DNA of 64,000 bases, taken from Pedobacter deserti (GTDB lineage Bacteria; Bacteroidota; Bacteroidia; Sphingobacteriales; Sphingobacteriaceae). Made by a program: the position numbers and the translations under genes. The stretch is taken from contig NZ_JAFMZQ010000001.1 in the NCBI RefSeq assembly GCF_024436415.1, positions 1,674,001 through 1,738,000 of the forward strand, given 5' to 3'. A model generated the notes under the pieces. That model saw only the letters and a list, made by a program, of their open reading frames with translations, did no database searches and was not told where the DNA came from. Shown here in pieces: positions 15,846-24,981 of this stretch; within the stretch, counting starts at the first letter, position 1, and each line of letters starts with the position of its first letter.

Positions 15846-16894
15846 TCTATCTTGGTGTTTCCCTGATATTTCTGCTTGGTACTGCAGTTACATTGACGGT
15901 ATTTATGAGCGTTTATCTGCTTGTCAGAAAGAAACGGCGACAGAAATACGGTAAATGGAACCACATGTCCGACCTTCTGGTTCGCAAGGCGATCTTTTTT
16001 GACGAAGACGATAAGCATCATATTATACCGATCACCACCAGATTAAATAAGCTGTTGGCGAACCAGCGATTCAGGCATCATCTGACCAGAAAAATTGTTT
16101 CAGCCTCAAGAAGCCTTTCGGGGCAATCGTTCCGCAACCTTCAGAGGCTATACATACAGCTTGGGCTCGACAAGTTCGCGCTTAAAATGGCGGAGAGCTC
16201 GCAATGGCATAAAAAATCGCATGGTTTGCAGCAGATCGGCGCCATGGAACTCACCGAGCATCTGAATCTTGTATCCCGCTTCACCAACGATAAAAATGAC
16301 CTGGTTCGAGTCGAAGCTCAGATTGCCGTACTTAAACTATCTGGTTTCGAAGGTCTTCGGTTTCTAGACAACGTATCCTACCAGATTTCCGAATGGCAGC
16401 AGATCCGCCTGCTGAAAGAACTTTCCCAATTGCCGCACACAGAGCTTAAGGGTGTTGATCATTGGCTACGATCCGACAATGCCAGTGTGATCATTTTCGC
16501 ACTTAAGCTCGCCCGGAATTATCATCATTTCGAACTGTACGACGATATCATGCTATGCCTTGATCATCCCCAGGCCGAAGTGCGCGCACAGGCTGTCCTG
16601 ACACTATCCGACATATACACGGAAAACACTTCCGATAGACTTGTTGAAATATTTCCCGGTCAACCCGTCGATATCCAGCTGGTCATTGCAAAGGTTCTCG
16701 CCAAAATCGGCGACAGGGAAGACGTACCTGCCCTGATAAATTTTTTGTCTACATCTCACCTCGGCCTAAAACTTGCACTTGTACGCACACTGTTCATTAT
16801 TGGTGAAGGAACCGACCTCCTCGAACAATACGTAGATACGAATGTCTATCCCATCAATGAGATGGTAGCACAAGTAAAAAATGAAATGAAATGA
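15842..16894 (+). CDS. membrane-anchored HEAT-repeat protein
   Basis: 350 residues. An N-terminal membrane span (about 2-25, YLGVSLIFLLGTAVTLTVFM) is followed by basic residues and a cytoplasmic helical solenoid (about 90-345) with HEAT-like repeats, e.g. DLVRVEAQIAVLKLSG and HPQAEVRAQAVLTLSD. Such proteins are scaffolds. It overlaps the response regulator and the glycosyltransferase by 4 bases on each side, so it probably couples the receiver to the synthase. That functional link is inferred from position. Confidence 0.85.
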   Translation: MIYLGVSLIFLLGTAVTLTVFMSVYLLVRKKRRQKYGKWNHMSDLLVRKAIFFDEDDKHHIIPITTRLNKLLANQRFRHHLTRKIVSASRSLSGQSFRNLQRLYIQLGLDKFALKMAESSQWHKKSHGLQQIGAMELTEHLNLVSRFTNDKNDLVRVEAQIAVLKLSGFEGLRFLDNVSYQISEWQQIRLLKELSQLPHTELKGVDHWLRSDNASVIIFALKLARNYHHFELYDDIMLCLDHPQAEVRAQAVLTLSDIYTENTSDRLVEIFPGQPVDIQLVIAKVLAKIGDREDVPALINFLSTSHLGLKLALVRTLFIIGEGTDLLEQYVDTNVYPINEMVAQVKNEMK

Positions 16895-18315
16895 GCTGGC
16901 AGACTATATTACTAGATATCTTTACCTACGGACTTTTGCTCTATTCCGTGCTGCTCTTGTCGGGCTATCTTTTTATCGGTGCGTATTCCATCGGCGAGGT
17001 AAGAAATTATCTCCGCAAGAATAGTTTTACCGATTACCGGGTACTTGCCGGCTCCAACGAATCGCCAAGCATCAGCATACTGGCACCGGCCTACAACGAG
17101 GGTGCTAACATCATCGAGAATGTGAGGTCGCTGCTGTCGATTAACTATAATAACCTGGAAGTGATTATTATTAACGATGGCAGCAAAGACGATTCACTGG
17201 AAAAGCTTATTAATGCTTACGACCTTTACAAGGCAGATTTTTTTGTGAATCCGCAGATCCACACCAAACCGGTACGGGGTGTTTATAAAAGCAATAAGGC
17301 TGTTTACAGGAAGCTTATTGTGGTCGACAAACAAAATGGCGGTAAAGCAGACGCTCTTAATGTGGGGATTAATATTGCTCAAAACAGTTACATCGTATGT
17401 ATTGACGTGGACTGTATCCTTGAGCAGGATGCCCTGCTTAAACTAGCCAAGCCTTTTCTGGAAACGACAGAGAAGCGCGTCATTGCCACGGGTGGTGTTA
17501 TCCGCATAGCCAACAGCTGCGAGGTCGAAAACGGTCGACTTGTTAAGGTTAATTTGCCGAGGCAATTCCTGCCAAGGGTGCAAACGCTGGAATATATCAG
17601 GGCCTTCCTGTTAGGAAGGATGGCATGGAGCAGGCTTAACGGCCTTTTATTAATATCCGGGGCTTTTGGTGCTTTCGATCGGGATATTGTCATTAAATGT
17701 GGCGGATACAACCATAATACGGTGGGTGAAGATATGGAACTGGTTGTTCGGATGAGAAGATACATGGAAGAGCAAAACGAGCCTTACAAAGTTAGTTTTA
17801 TTCCTGATCCGCTGTGCTGGACAGAAGCGCCTGCCTCCTTTAAGATTTTGGGCAGGCAGCGTAACCGTTGGACCCGCGGTACGATAGAGACCTTGCAGAT
17901 GCATAAGGTCATGTTCTTCAATCCCAAATACCGCCTTTTAGGTATGGTTAGTTATCCTTACTGGTTTTTTTTCGAGTTTTTAGCACCGATCGTTGAGTTT
18001 CTGGGGATGGTGGCATTCCTTATATTCGTACTGCTCGGACTTATTCATTGGACTTTCTTCCTGGGCCTGTTGTTTTTTATTTTCAGTTTCGGCTTTTTGT
18101 ATTCCGTTTTTGCCATTCTTATGGAGGTGTTGACCTACAATCAATATAAACGTAGTCGCGATATCCTTATGCTGGTTTTAACGGCATTCGTTGAACCATT
18201 TATTTTCCATCCCTTCGTGGTGTGGTCAGCCGTTATGGGAAATATAGACCTCCTGAGAAAAAAGAATGCCTGGGGCGAGATGACCAGGCAGGGTTTCACA
18301 AAAAAGCCGAACTAA
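16891..18315 (+). CDS. processive family 2 glycosyltransferase (polysaccharide synthase)
   Basis: 474 residues with an N-terminal span (about 10-33), GT2 domain (about 58-330) and three or four C-terminal spans (about 345-450). Catalytic features: PAYNEGANI 67-75, INDGSKDDS 94-102, DVD 172-174 for UDP-sugar and metal, GED 279-281 as base, and QRNRW 323-327, the QxxRW signature of processive synthases such as PgaC, BcsA and hyaluronan synthase. It likely polymerises and extrudes a beta-linked polymer; the sugar cannot be read from sequence. It is central to the 15483-23962 locus and overlaps the HEAT gene by 4 bases; the LtaS-like gene follows after 1 base. Confidence 0.92.
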   Translation: MSWQTILLDIFTYGLLLYSVLLLSGYLFIGAYSIGEVRNYLRKNSFTDYRVLAGSNESPSISILAPAYNEGANIIENVRSLLSINYNNLEVIIINDGSKDDSLEKLINAYDLYKADFFVNPQIHTKPVRGVYKSNKAVYRKLIVVDKQNGGKADALNVGINIAQNSYIVCIDVDCILEQDALLKLAKPFLETTEKRVIATGGVIRIANSCEVENGRLVKVNLPRQFLPRVQTLEYIRAFLLGRMAWSRLNGLLLISGAFGAFDRDIVIKCGGYNHNTVGEDMELVVRMRRYMEEQNEPYKVSFIPDPLCWTEAPASFKILGRQRNRWTRGTIETLQMHKVMFFNPKYRLLGMVSYPYWFFFEFLAPIVEFLGMVAFLIFVLLGLIHWTFFLGLLFFIFSFGFLYSVFAILMEVLTYNQYKRSRDILMLVLTAFVEPFIFHPFVVWSAVMGNIDLLRKKNAWGEMTRQGFTKKPN

Positions 18316-18316
18316 G

Positions 18317-20329
18317 ATGATCCGGATAAAAGCAGCGTCACATTTGTTTATCAAGCTTTCATTGGTCTGGCTGATGGCGGTTTTATGCATCGGCCTTTTT
18401 GAAATTGTATTAAATGGGCTCACCCATGAGTTTCCTGCAGGTTGGCCTGCCATGGTGCTTTGGTCATGGCTGGCCGGTTTTCTGTTCTGGTTGAAATGGC
18501 AGGTTGCAGCTTATATCCTGTTCGTTTTACTTTATTTCGCCAAGCCTGGTCTGGCCAAACTTGTTTTCAGCGTTTTTATCGTGCTCATCACCATAACGCA
18601 TCTGCTGCTTATCCAGTATTTCAATGTGTCGCTGGTGCCATTAGGGGCCGACCTTTTCGGTTACTCTTTGGCCGACATCAGGCAAACAGTCGGCGCTTCA
18701 GGTGGTATAGGCTTTCTGCCTCTGATATTTCTTTTATTCTTTATTGCTGCGATAGCGCTTAGCCTCAGGTATATCCCCCGCAAACTGCAGGTGCCATTCT
18801 GGTTGGCTGTAGCCTTCCCGGTACTATCCCTTTTGCTCCACCTAACCTCTGCGTACGCTTCCTGGAAGGGACCAAGATATACTTCAGATTTCAACAATAA
18901 TCTGGTGACAAACAAAGCTGATTATTTCTTCTCCGACAGCTACGATCATTTTTTTCCGGGCGACGATGACGTCGATATTTACGCCGATGCTTATATAGGC
19001 GATTACATAACCGCGGCTCCCGGTAACGTTGCTTTTAAATATGCAGATGAAGAGAAATACCCCTTTTTACACCAGGAGGTCAGCCGCGATGTACTCGGTC
19101 CGTTTTTCCAACCGGGTAAGCAGCGTCCAAATATAGTTATTATCCTTGTCGAAGGCCTGGGCAGAGCCTTCACCAACGAAGGCGCATATCTGGGTAACTT
19201 TACGCCCTTTCTGGACTCCCTCGCCGGAAAAAGTCTTTACTGGAAAAATTTCCTTAGTCAGGGCGGGCGAACATTTGCCGTACTCCCTTCCATAATGGCC
19301 TCACTGCCATTTGCCAGAAACGGTTTTCTTGAGCTTGGCAACGATATGCCTGAACATCTTTCATTATACAACATTTTAAAGAAGGCAGGTTATCATACCG
19401 CCTTTTACTATGGAGGAGATGCAGCATTCGATAATATGAATATCTTTTTGAAAAAGAACGATGTCGACCAGGTCAACGACGCAAAGAGCTTTCCGGCCGG
19501 ATACAGGAAAATGCCCGCTGTCAACGGTTTCACCTGGGGCTATAGCGATAAGGAACTCTTCAGACATTACTTTTCAAAAACCGCTGCGGTGCCGTCTCTC
19601 ACACCTCAGCTTAATGTGATACTTACCGTTGCTACGCATAATCCATTTATCATAAATGAGCAGGCGCGATATACCGCGGTGTTCGAAAAAAGAATGTCCG
19701 ACCTGGGCTTCGACGAGTCGAAAAAAGACACTTACCGGCACTATGCCTTACAGTATTCCACCATTATGTACGCCGATCAGGCGCTGAAGGAGTTTTTTGA
19801 GCAATATAAAAGGCGTGCAGATTACCAGCAAACCATTTTTGTTGTTACGGGCGACCACAGGATGCCGGAAATCCCGATGAGCAGTAAAATAGACCGGTAT
19901 CATGTGCCGCTCCTGATCTATTCGCCGCTTCTGAAAAGAACCGCGGCGTTTAACTCGGTCTCCACGCATTTCGACATTGCACCCAGCCTCTTCAGCTTCC
20001 TGGAACAGAATTATCAGCTGCCGGCGCCAGCTTTGAGCAGCTGGATGGGGCTGGGCTTAGATACGGCGCGGGCATTCAGGAACATTCACGCTTATCCGCT
20101 CATGCAAACCAAGACAGAAATCGTCGACTTCATTATGGACGAATACCATTTAAACGGAAGCCAGCTTTACAAGCTCTCGCCAAATATGAGTGAGGAAGCC
20201 GTTGAGGATGAACAAAAGAAAAGTCAGCTGAAGCGGGCGTTTGACCGGTTTAAGCAGCGTAACAGCAAGCTGAGCAATGGATCTCCTTTGTTGCCCGACT
20301 CCATTTACAAGCGATTTGCGCCCCAGTAA
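18317..20329 (+). CDS. LtaS/EptA-type membrane phosphotransferase (sulfatase fold)
   Basis: 670 residues with about five N-terminal membrane spans (within 1-180) and an extracytoplasmic alkaline-phosphatase/sulfatase-fold domain (about 268-600). Metal and nucleophile residues expected for the LTA synthase/phosphoethanolamine transferase group are present: Glu279 in LVEG, Thr319 in GGRT as nucleophile, TGDHRM, and DRYHVPLLIYSP. Thr rather than Cys/Ser argues against a true sulfatase. It likely transfers a phosphoglycerol or phosphoethanolamine group to an envelope glycan, perhaps the polymer of the upstream synthase. The last gene of the plus arm, ending 4 bases from the convergent gene. Confidence 0.87.
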   Translation: MIRIKAASHLFIKLSLVWLMAVLCIGLFEIVLNGLTHEFPAGWPAMVLWSWLAGFLFWLKWQVAAYILFVLLYFAKPGLAKLVFSVFIVLITITHLLLIQYFNVSLVPLGADLFGYSLADIRQTVGASGGIGFLPLIFLLFFIAAIALSLRYIPRKLQVPFWLAVAFPVLSLLLHLTSAYASWKGPRYTSDFNNNLVTNKADYFFSDSYDHFFPGDDDVDIYADAYIGDYITAAPGNVAFKYADEEKYPFLHQEVSRDVLGPFFQPGKQRPNIVIILVEGLGRAFTNEGAYLGNFTPFLDSLAGKSLYWKNFLSQGGRTFAVLPSIMASLPFARNGFLELGNDMPEHLSLYNILKKAGYHTAFYYGGDAAFDNMNIFLKKNDVDQVNDAKSFPAGYRKMPAVNGFTWGYSDKELFRHYFSKTAAVPSLTPQLNVILTVATHNPFIINEQARYTAVFEKRMSDLGFDESKKDTYRHYALQYSTIMYADQALKEFFEQYKRRADYQQTIFVVTGDHRMPEIPMSSKIDRYHVPLLIYSPLLKRTAAFNSVSTHFDIAPSLFSFLEQNYQLPAPALSSWMGLGLDTARAFRNIHAYPLMQTKTEIVDFIMDEYHLNGSQLYKLSPNMSEEAVEDEQKKSQLKRAFDRFKQRNSKLSNGSPLLPDSIYKRFAPQ

Positions 20330-20333
20330 CCAG

Positions 20334-21497
20334 TTACCTGCCTAAGCGATCTTTTTCGGCCTGAAGTATGTTTGTGACCATCGGCCTGTAAAAGTTCCAG
20401 AAGAAACTTGAGCGCTCCATCGGGTTGTCGCTGTTGTAAAACAGCCATTTAAAAAAGCCTATACCCTTAAAGTAGGAAGAAGTGATGCTCACCTGGTTGT
20501 CACTGAAGTCACCGCAAAAGTAAAAAAAGCGGTAATCGGGACCGTCGTGCGAAAGCACAGCAGGAAAGCGGTGCGGCAAATGGTGCTGGTCCAGCACACG
20601 ACGGCCATGGTGGTTAAGTCCTATTTCGAACGAGGCCATCTCCTTATTGATCTTCCGATCAGGGACTACCACGTCAAACCAAAATGGATATTTGACCCGC
20701 CGGGGCAGCCCGAGCTTGTTCGCGCCCTCCTCAGTGCTCACGATATGGGGAAGCGGCATGGTCATGTGTGTGCTGTCTTCCAGAATAACTACCTGGTCAG
20801 ATTCACTTACAAACGCGATTCCGGATTTTTTGAAAGGCCAGCGGTTGCTGTTATCTCTTTTGTAATTCCTGATCAGCCATCCGGGCAGTTCCTTGTTCCT
20901 GCTGGTATCTAAACTTTCGAAGAAACGCCCTGTCCAGCCTGTCCAGCGCATTGCAAACAATTTCTCGAACGAACGGCGCTCGGATGTATTGGTGGGCGAC
21001 CCTATGGTATTAAATTCTGTAATGATCAGTTTTCGCTTCGCCTTCATTAACCTCAGGAAGTTCATATCCTGCTCACTCAATCCCCCATATATAAGGCCAG
21101 ATCGCTCTTTATCGTCGCCGTGCTGCCGCCACTCATTGTTAAAGATGCCGTATGTGTCTGTATAGTAGGCTATATCCGCGTCATTGCTCAACTGTGCCAG
21201 CTGCTCCTCACTGAAGCGTTCCAGCCCTTTCAGCCTGTACTTTTCGTTGTCCAAAGGGAAAAATCCGAAGTAGTCTTCAGCTATTTGGTAAGGTTTGGTC
21301 CGTGTTTTCGTAAACCGTTCATGGTTTAATATCCATGTGAGCGATAAATGTTCCTGACCCTGGCGGGTGAGTACAGTTTTGTCTATAATTGCGGCGACCA
21401 ACTTCGTTTTAGAAGACATGGCCCATGCAAGCCACATCCAAAAGGGTAGCAGCAGAAGCAGTAACAAAGCGATCCAAGTGATTTTCTTTTTGCTCAT
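20334..21497 (-). CDS. membrane-anchored protein of unknown function in polysaccharide locus
   Basis: 387 residues with one N-terminal membrane anchor (about 7-28) and a large domain expected outside the cytoplasm. No family is recognised with certainty. The segment ADIAYYTDTYGIF, then LSEQDMNFLRLM and KRKLIITEFNTIGSPT, alternates strand and helix like a glutamine-amidotransferase-like Rossmann fold, but no catalytic Cys is seen. The late region has many aromatic residues (YRFFYFCGDFSD, FFKWLFYN). It begins 2 bases after the YaiO stop codon's last base (one spacer base), so it belongs to the minus arm with the outer-membrane protein. A role in polymer modification or export is inferred from context only. 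Confidence 0.8.
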   Translation of the reverse strand: MSKKKITWIALLLLLLLPFWMWLAWAMSSKTKLVAAIIDKTVLTRQGQEHLSLTWILNHERFTKTRTKPYQIAEDYFGFFPLDNEKYRLKGLERFSEEQLAQLSNDADIAYYTDTYGIFNNEWRQHGDDKERSGLIYGGLSEQDMNFLRLMKAKRKLIITEFNTIGSPTNTSERRSFEKLFAMRWTGWTGRFFESLDTSRNKELPGWLIRNYKRDNSNRWPFKKSGIAFVSESDQVVILEDSTHMTMPLPHIVSTEEGANKLGLPRRVKYPFWFDVVVPDRKINKEMASFEIGLNHHGRRVLDQHHLPHRFPAVLSHDGPDYRFFYFCGDFSDNQVSITSSYFKGIGFFKWLFYNSDNPMERSSFFWNFYRPMVTNILQAEKDRLGR

Positions 21498-21498
21498 T

Positions 21499-22746
21499 TC
21501 AGAAGCGTCTCATATAACCAATCCCAACATCGATCTGATTGCCCTTCGTGTTCACAAGATATTCCTGGTTATCCAGCCCAACGTTTAAAGTCAATACATT
21601 AAGCGTCTTAACCGCCTTACGGAATCCAAGATTAATATTGTTCGACCTCAGTTTAAAATCGGTGTTTCCAATCAGCACGTTATTCTGGGGGTTATCTGGT
21701 GAAACCCCGGTACCCAGGCGCAAACTCAGATAATCATCCGCTCCGCCGTAGTAATATCTTGTAGTCAGCGCAAAAGACCTTGAGATATTTTTATGGGCGG
21801 GTGTCAGGAAGGTTCTCAGGTTAAACCACAGGCTTTTATAGTACTTGCCTACCGAAGCAGTGTATATCCATGTTGCCTCACCGAAGTTAAGATAACGAAA
21901 ACCAGCCTCTGCTTCAAAAGCGGCCGGCAGGTTAGCGTATAATGAAAAGCCTGCACGATACTTTGGAAACACCCCAACGTCGTCGGAATAGCCACCACTG
22001 ATATAGGCCTGGAAGGTCTTTGAGATCCGGGGATAGGCATCCAGCTCAAACTGCAGGCCGTTACTTCTGAACCGGTTCGCGTAGTTTATTCTGGCGGTAA
22101 CCGAACCCAAGCCAGTTTGTCTGCTGTAATCAAGACTTGCCAAATGCCAGGGGTCATCAAACTGTTTATCGAAATACACAAAATCATAGGTTACACCCAT
22201 CCTGTTTTTCGAAGAATTTTCCCTTACCCTGGCTGCGAGTGCGCGGGCCTCCGTGTCGCCCGACGTTGCTTTCAATACAATTTCAAGATCAGCGTTCGCT
22301 TCAGGCCACCTTTTCAGATCGTTAAGGATTTTTGCCCTAAGCAAGAGCAGATCCCGCGCCTTAGGATCAACACCAAGACCCTTGTTCGCATATTCAAGCG
22401 CCTTAAGTGAATTATCTTCCCAAAACTCAAGGCTTCCGACTGCCAGCAAGGCATCCAGGTGATCCGGTTCGGCAGACAGAACACGATGGAACTCCCGGCG
22501 TGCACTGTCAGGTTCATCGTTCCAGGTGTATAATCTTCCAAGAAATATCCTGATATCTGCATAGTCCGGGCTCATAGTTAGGGCAGACTTTGTTATACGA
22601 ATTGCTTCCGCATAGTTTTTTTCCTCAAAAGCAAGCTTCCTAGCCTGTTGAAACAGTTCGTCGGAGCTTTGCCCGGACTGTGCCCTTGCAGTTACAGCAA
22701 AACACAGCATTACTGCAACAAAGAAACAGCTGAAAGGTCTACACAT
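21499..22746 (-). CDS. TPR protein with YaiO-like outer-membrane beta-barrel
   Basis: 415 residues from ATG 22746, which starts directly at a good signal peptide (MCRPFSCFFVAVMLCFAVTA, cleaved near RAQ); an ATG at 22767 would add seven residues before it. TPR repeats occupy about 20-170 in the mature region (e.g. YADIRIFLGRLYTWNDEPDSA, shortened here as YADIRIFLGR). A C-terminal barrel of the YaiO type (about 180-415) ends in GIGYMRRF with a terminal Phe. This plan of TPR plus barrel is shared with exopolysaccharide exporters such as PgaA and BcsC. It overlaps the kinase gene stop by 8 bases. Likely forms the outer-membrane exit for the GT2 product. Confidence 0.87.
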   Translation of the reverse strand: MCRPFSCFFVAVMLCFAVTARAQSGQSSDELFQQARKLAFEEKNYAEAIRITKSALTMSPDYADIRIFLGRLYTWNDEPDSARREFHRVLSAEPDHLDALLAVGSLEFWEDNSLKALEYANKGLGVDPKARDLLLLRAKILNDLKRWPEANADLEIVLKATSGDTEARALAARVRENSSKNRMGVTYDFVYFDKQFDDPWHLASLDYSRQTGLGSVTARINYANRFRSNGLQFELDAYPRISKTFQAYISGGYSDDVGVFPKYRAGFSLYANLPAAFEAEAGFRYLNFGEATWIYTASVGKYYKSLWFNLRTFLTPAHKNISRSFALTTRYYYGGADDYLSLRLGTGVSPDNPQNNVLIGNTDFKLRSNNINLGFRKAVKTLNVLTLNVGLDNQEYLVNTKGNQIDVGIGYMRRF

Positions 22747-23962
22747 TGTTTTGCGGGATAAGTACAAGAAAAGTTGTTCCCTGTCCGGGTGCTGAGTTAA
22801 TGCTTAGGCTTCCTCCCAGGCCATTGATGAGGTGGCTAACCAACGAAAGCCCGAAACCGTAGCCCTTTTCTCCTGAAGTGCCTGCGGTCGACTTAGCCCC
22901 GCCGCTCATAATATTGTCTATCATTTCCTGGTTCATGCCCGTTCCTGAATCTGAAACACTGATACTAAGTATATTTTGATGTGATTGTACAATCAAATTC
23001 AGTACCACATGCACACGTCCATTTTTACCGGTAAACTTTATAGCGTTAGATATCAGGTTGCCCGCGATTTGCAGCAGCTTGTTGCGCGAGAACGGAATAT
23101 GTTCCGCACCTTTCATCAGCTCAATGTCCAGCTGAACACCTTTATTAACAGCCTGCGGTGCATAGAGTTTCTGTAGCTTTTCAGCAAACACGTTCAGATT
23201 GAATTGATTCTCTTTTAAGTTTCGAACAGCACTTTCCTCGGTCAATATTTCATCAGCCAGCTCAAGTACCGATTTGCTGCTCCTGTTGATAAGGTTAATG
23301 AATTCGAGCACCTCTTCCAGCTTAACGCTTGAACCTTGCTCCGCGATAATCTCCGATAAACCAATAATCCCAGCCAGCGGGCCTCGAATGTCATGCGCCA
23401 CTTTCTTTTTAGACTCATTAGCATCCTTCACCTTGGTCCGCAACGAATCGATCACCTTATGGACGTTCAAACGGTTTACGATCTCGTTTGCAATGATTTT
23501 AAGCAGCTCGACTTTTTCCGGTGTCAGCGATTTCAGCTGCGTGTCAAGCACACAAAGAGCGCCCAGGTTTGCCCCATCATTATTTTTAAGCGGCACGCCG
23601 AAGTAGTACCTCAGGGAAAGCGGATCCTTTACGTAAAAATTCTCCTTAAAACGCTCATCTGCCGAAAGATCTTTAACCTCAAAATGATCGTCTCCCATAA
23701 TGGTATACTGGCAGGCCGACTCCTCTCTGGTCATTTGATCTATTTCCAGGCCATGTCTGCCCACGGTCCACTGCGTAAAAGAGTCGATCAGGTTCACTAA
23801 AGAAATGTCTGTGCCTGCAACTTTTGCAGCCAGGTGCGTCAGATCTTTAAAATTTTCGGATAAACTAGCATAATCCAGGTCAAGCTCAGACAAGCTAATG
23901 ATGCGTTCCATTTCGTTTTCCGGAACTGGGTATTGTTTTTCGTTCACTGGTAAATAGGTCAT
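22739..23962 (-). CDS. soluble GAF-domain histidine kinase
   Basis: 407 residues without membrane spans. A GAF domain (about 28-170) carries the typical SACQYTIMG and FGVPL segments. HisKA follows with phospho-acceptor His190 in AHDIRGP, an unusual H-box with Gly where Thr/Asn is common. HATPase_c has NLISNAIKF, DSGTGM and GYGFGLSL (about 285-400). It heads the minus arm of the polysaccharide locus and has a well-placed promoter upstream. With the stand-alone receiver at 15483 it forms a probable two-component pair that brackets the locus. The GAF ligand is unknown. Confidence 0.92.
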   Translation of the reverse strand: MTYLPVNEKQYPVPENEMERIISLSELDLDYASLSENFKDLTHLAAKVAGTDISLVNLIDSFTQWTVGRHGLEIDQMTREESACQYTIMGDDHFEVKDLSADERFKENFYVKDPLSLRYYFGVPLKNNDGANLGALCVLDTQLKSLTPEKVELLKIIANEIVNRLNVHKVIDSLRTKVKDANESKKKVAHDIRGPLAGIIGLSEIIAEQGSSVKLEEVLEFINLINRSSKSVLELADEILTEESAVRNLKENQFNLNVFAEKLQKLYAPQAVNKGVQLDIELMKGAEHIPFSRNKLLQIAGNLISNAIKFTGKNGRVHVVLNLIVQSHQNILSISVSDSGTGMNQEMIDNIMSGGAKSTAGTSGEKGYGFGLSLVSHLINGLGGSLSINSAPGQGTTFLVLIPQNNV

Positions 23963-23981
23963 TGATTAAGTAATTCTTTTC

Positions 23982-24012
23982 CTAAAATAAACGAAATAAA
24001 GCAACCTGCAAA
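23982..24012 (-). promoter_or_regulatory. promoter of the GAF-kinase/YaiO operon (TTTG-N19-TATTTTAG)
   Basis: Minus strand: TTTG (24009-24012), 19-base spacer, TATTTTAG (23982-23989), one mismatch to TAnnTTTG. The expected transcription start is about 13 bases before the ATG at 23962. Confidence 0.55.
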
Positions 24013-24065
24013 TACAATCAGCATTAATCTTTTGCTATCTTGCAACAGCATTAACGCAACATCAT

Positions 24066-24968
24066 ATGAGAAAAACAGTTTTAAACATCCTCACCATTCC
24101 GCTTTTGTGCCTCTCAGCGCAGGCTCAAAAGTATACCCTGCAGCTCAATCTGAAAAACGGCGAGGTGTATCCCCAGAAAATGACCATGCACAGCGTCGTG
24201 AAACAGGCCGCTGCCGGTCAGACTATCGATATTACTATTGATATGATCAGTTCCGTTGAATATAAGGTTAACAATGTCACGGCTGAAGGTTATGTGTTTG
24301 ACGCCACTTATAAGGAGCTTTCCATGAAGGTGGCTTTTCCAGGTGCTGCAATGAGTTTTTCTTCGGGGCAGACCGGTGCCGATGATATGGTATCCCGTCT
24401 CCTGAATAACATTGTAGGAAAACCGTTTCAAATCAAAATGACCAGACTTGGTAAAATTACGGATGCGACAAACCTCCAGCAGATATTGGAAACAGCGTTT
24501 AAAGAATCCTCCGGTCTCAGCGAAGAGCAGCGGGGTCAGATCTCTGGTGCGTTCGGCACAGAATCCTTTAAAAGAAATCTAGAATCGTTTTCAGGCATAT
24601 ATCCGACCCAGGCTGTAGCTAAGGGTGATACCTGGACGGTACACCACGAAGCACCAGGCAACATAGGAATGAGCATGGACGCGAAGTATACACTTTCCGA
24701 ATTAACCGCTACCGATTATGTACTGAATGCAAACTCCACGCTCAACACCGACACACAGCAATCAGTAGGTGGCGACAGGACGGCGCAGGTCGTCCTTAGC
24801 GGTGGTCTGTCAGGCAATCTTAAACTCGACCGCAAAACTGGCTGGATCTCCGAAGGGAAGATCACCACCTCAATGAAAGGAACCACAACCATGAGCAAAG
24901 CCGGTGCGGACGGAGAAGAAATGAACATTCCTATGGAAATGACGATGGAGATGAGCATTAATAAATAA
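24066..24968 (+). CDS. secreted DUF6263-like protein
   Basis: 300 residues. A signal peptide (MRKTVLNILTIPLLCLSAQA, cleaved near AQA/QKY) is followed by a beta-rich domain with KNGEVYPQKMTM, TIDMISSVEYKV and a late YTLSELTATDYVLNANS segment, the pattern of DUF6263. The acidic Met-rich C-terminus (GEEMNIPMEMTMEMSINK) is unusual. It is probably periplasmic or surface-exposed; function unknown. The DUF1080 gene follows 13 bases later, so the three genes to 26510 probably form an operon. Confidence 0.8.
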   Translation: MRKTVLNILTIPLLCLSAQAQKYTLQLNLKNGEVYPQKMTMHSVVKQAAAGQTIDITIDMISSVEYKVNNVTAEGYVFDATYKELSMKVAFPGAAMSFSSGQTGADDMVSRLLNNIVGKPFQIKMTRLGKITDATNLQQILETAFKESSGLSEEQRGQISGAFGTESFKRNLESFSGIYPTQAVAKGDTWTVHHEAPGNIGMSMDAKYTLSELTATDYVLNANSTLNTDTQQSVGGDRTAQVVLSGGLSGNLKLDRKTGWISEGKITTSMKGTTTMSKAGADGEEMNIPMEMTMEMSINK

Positions 24969-24981
24969 TTTTAAACCTTAA

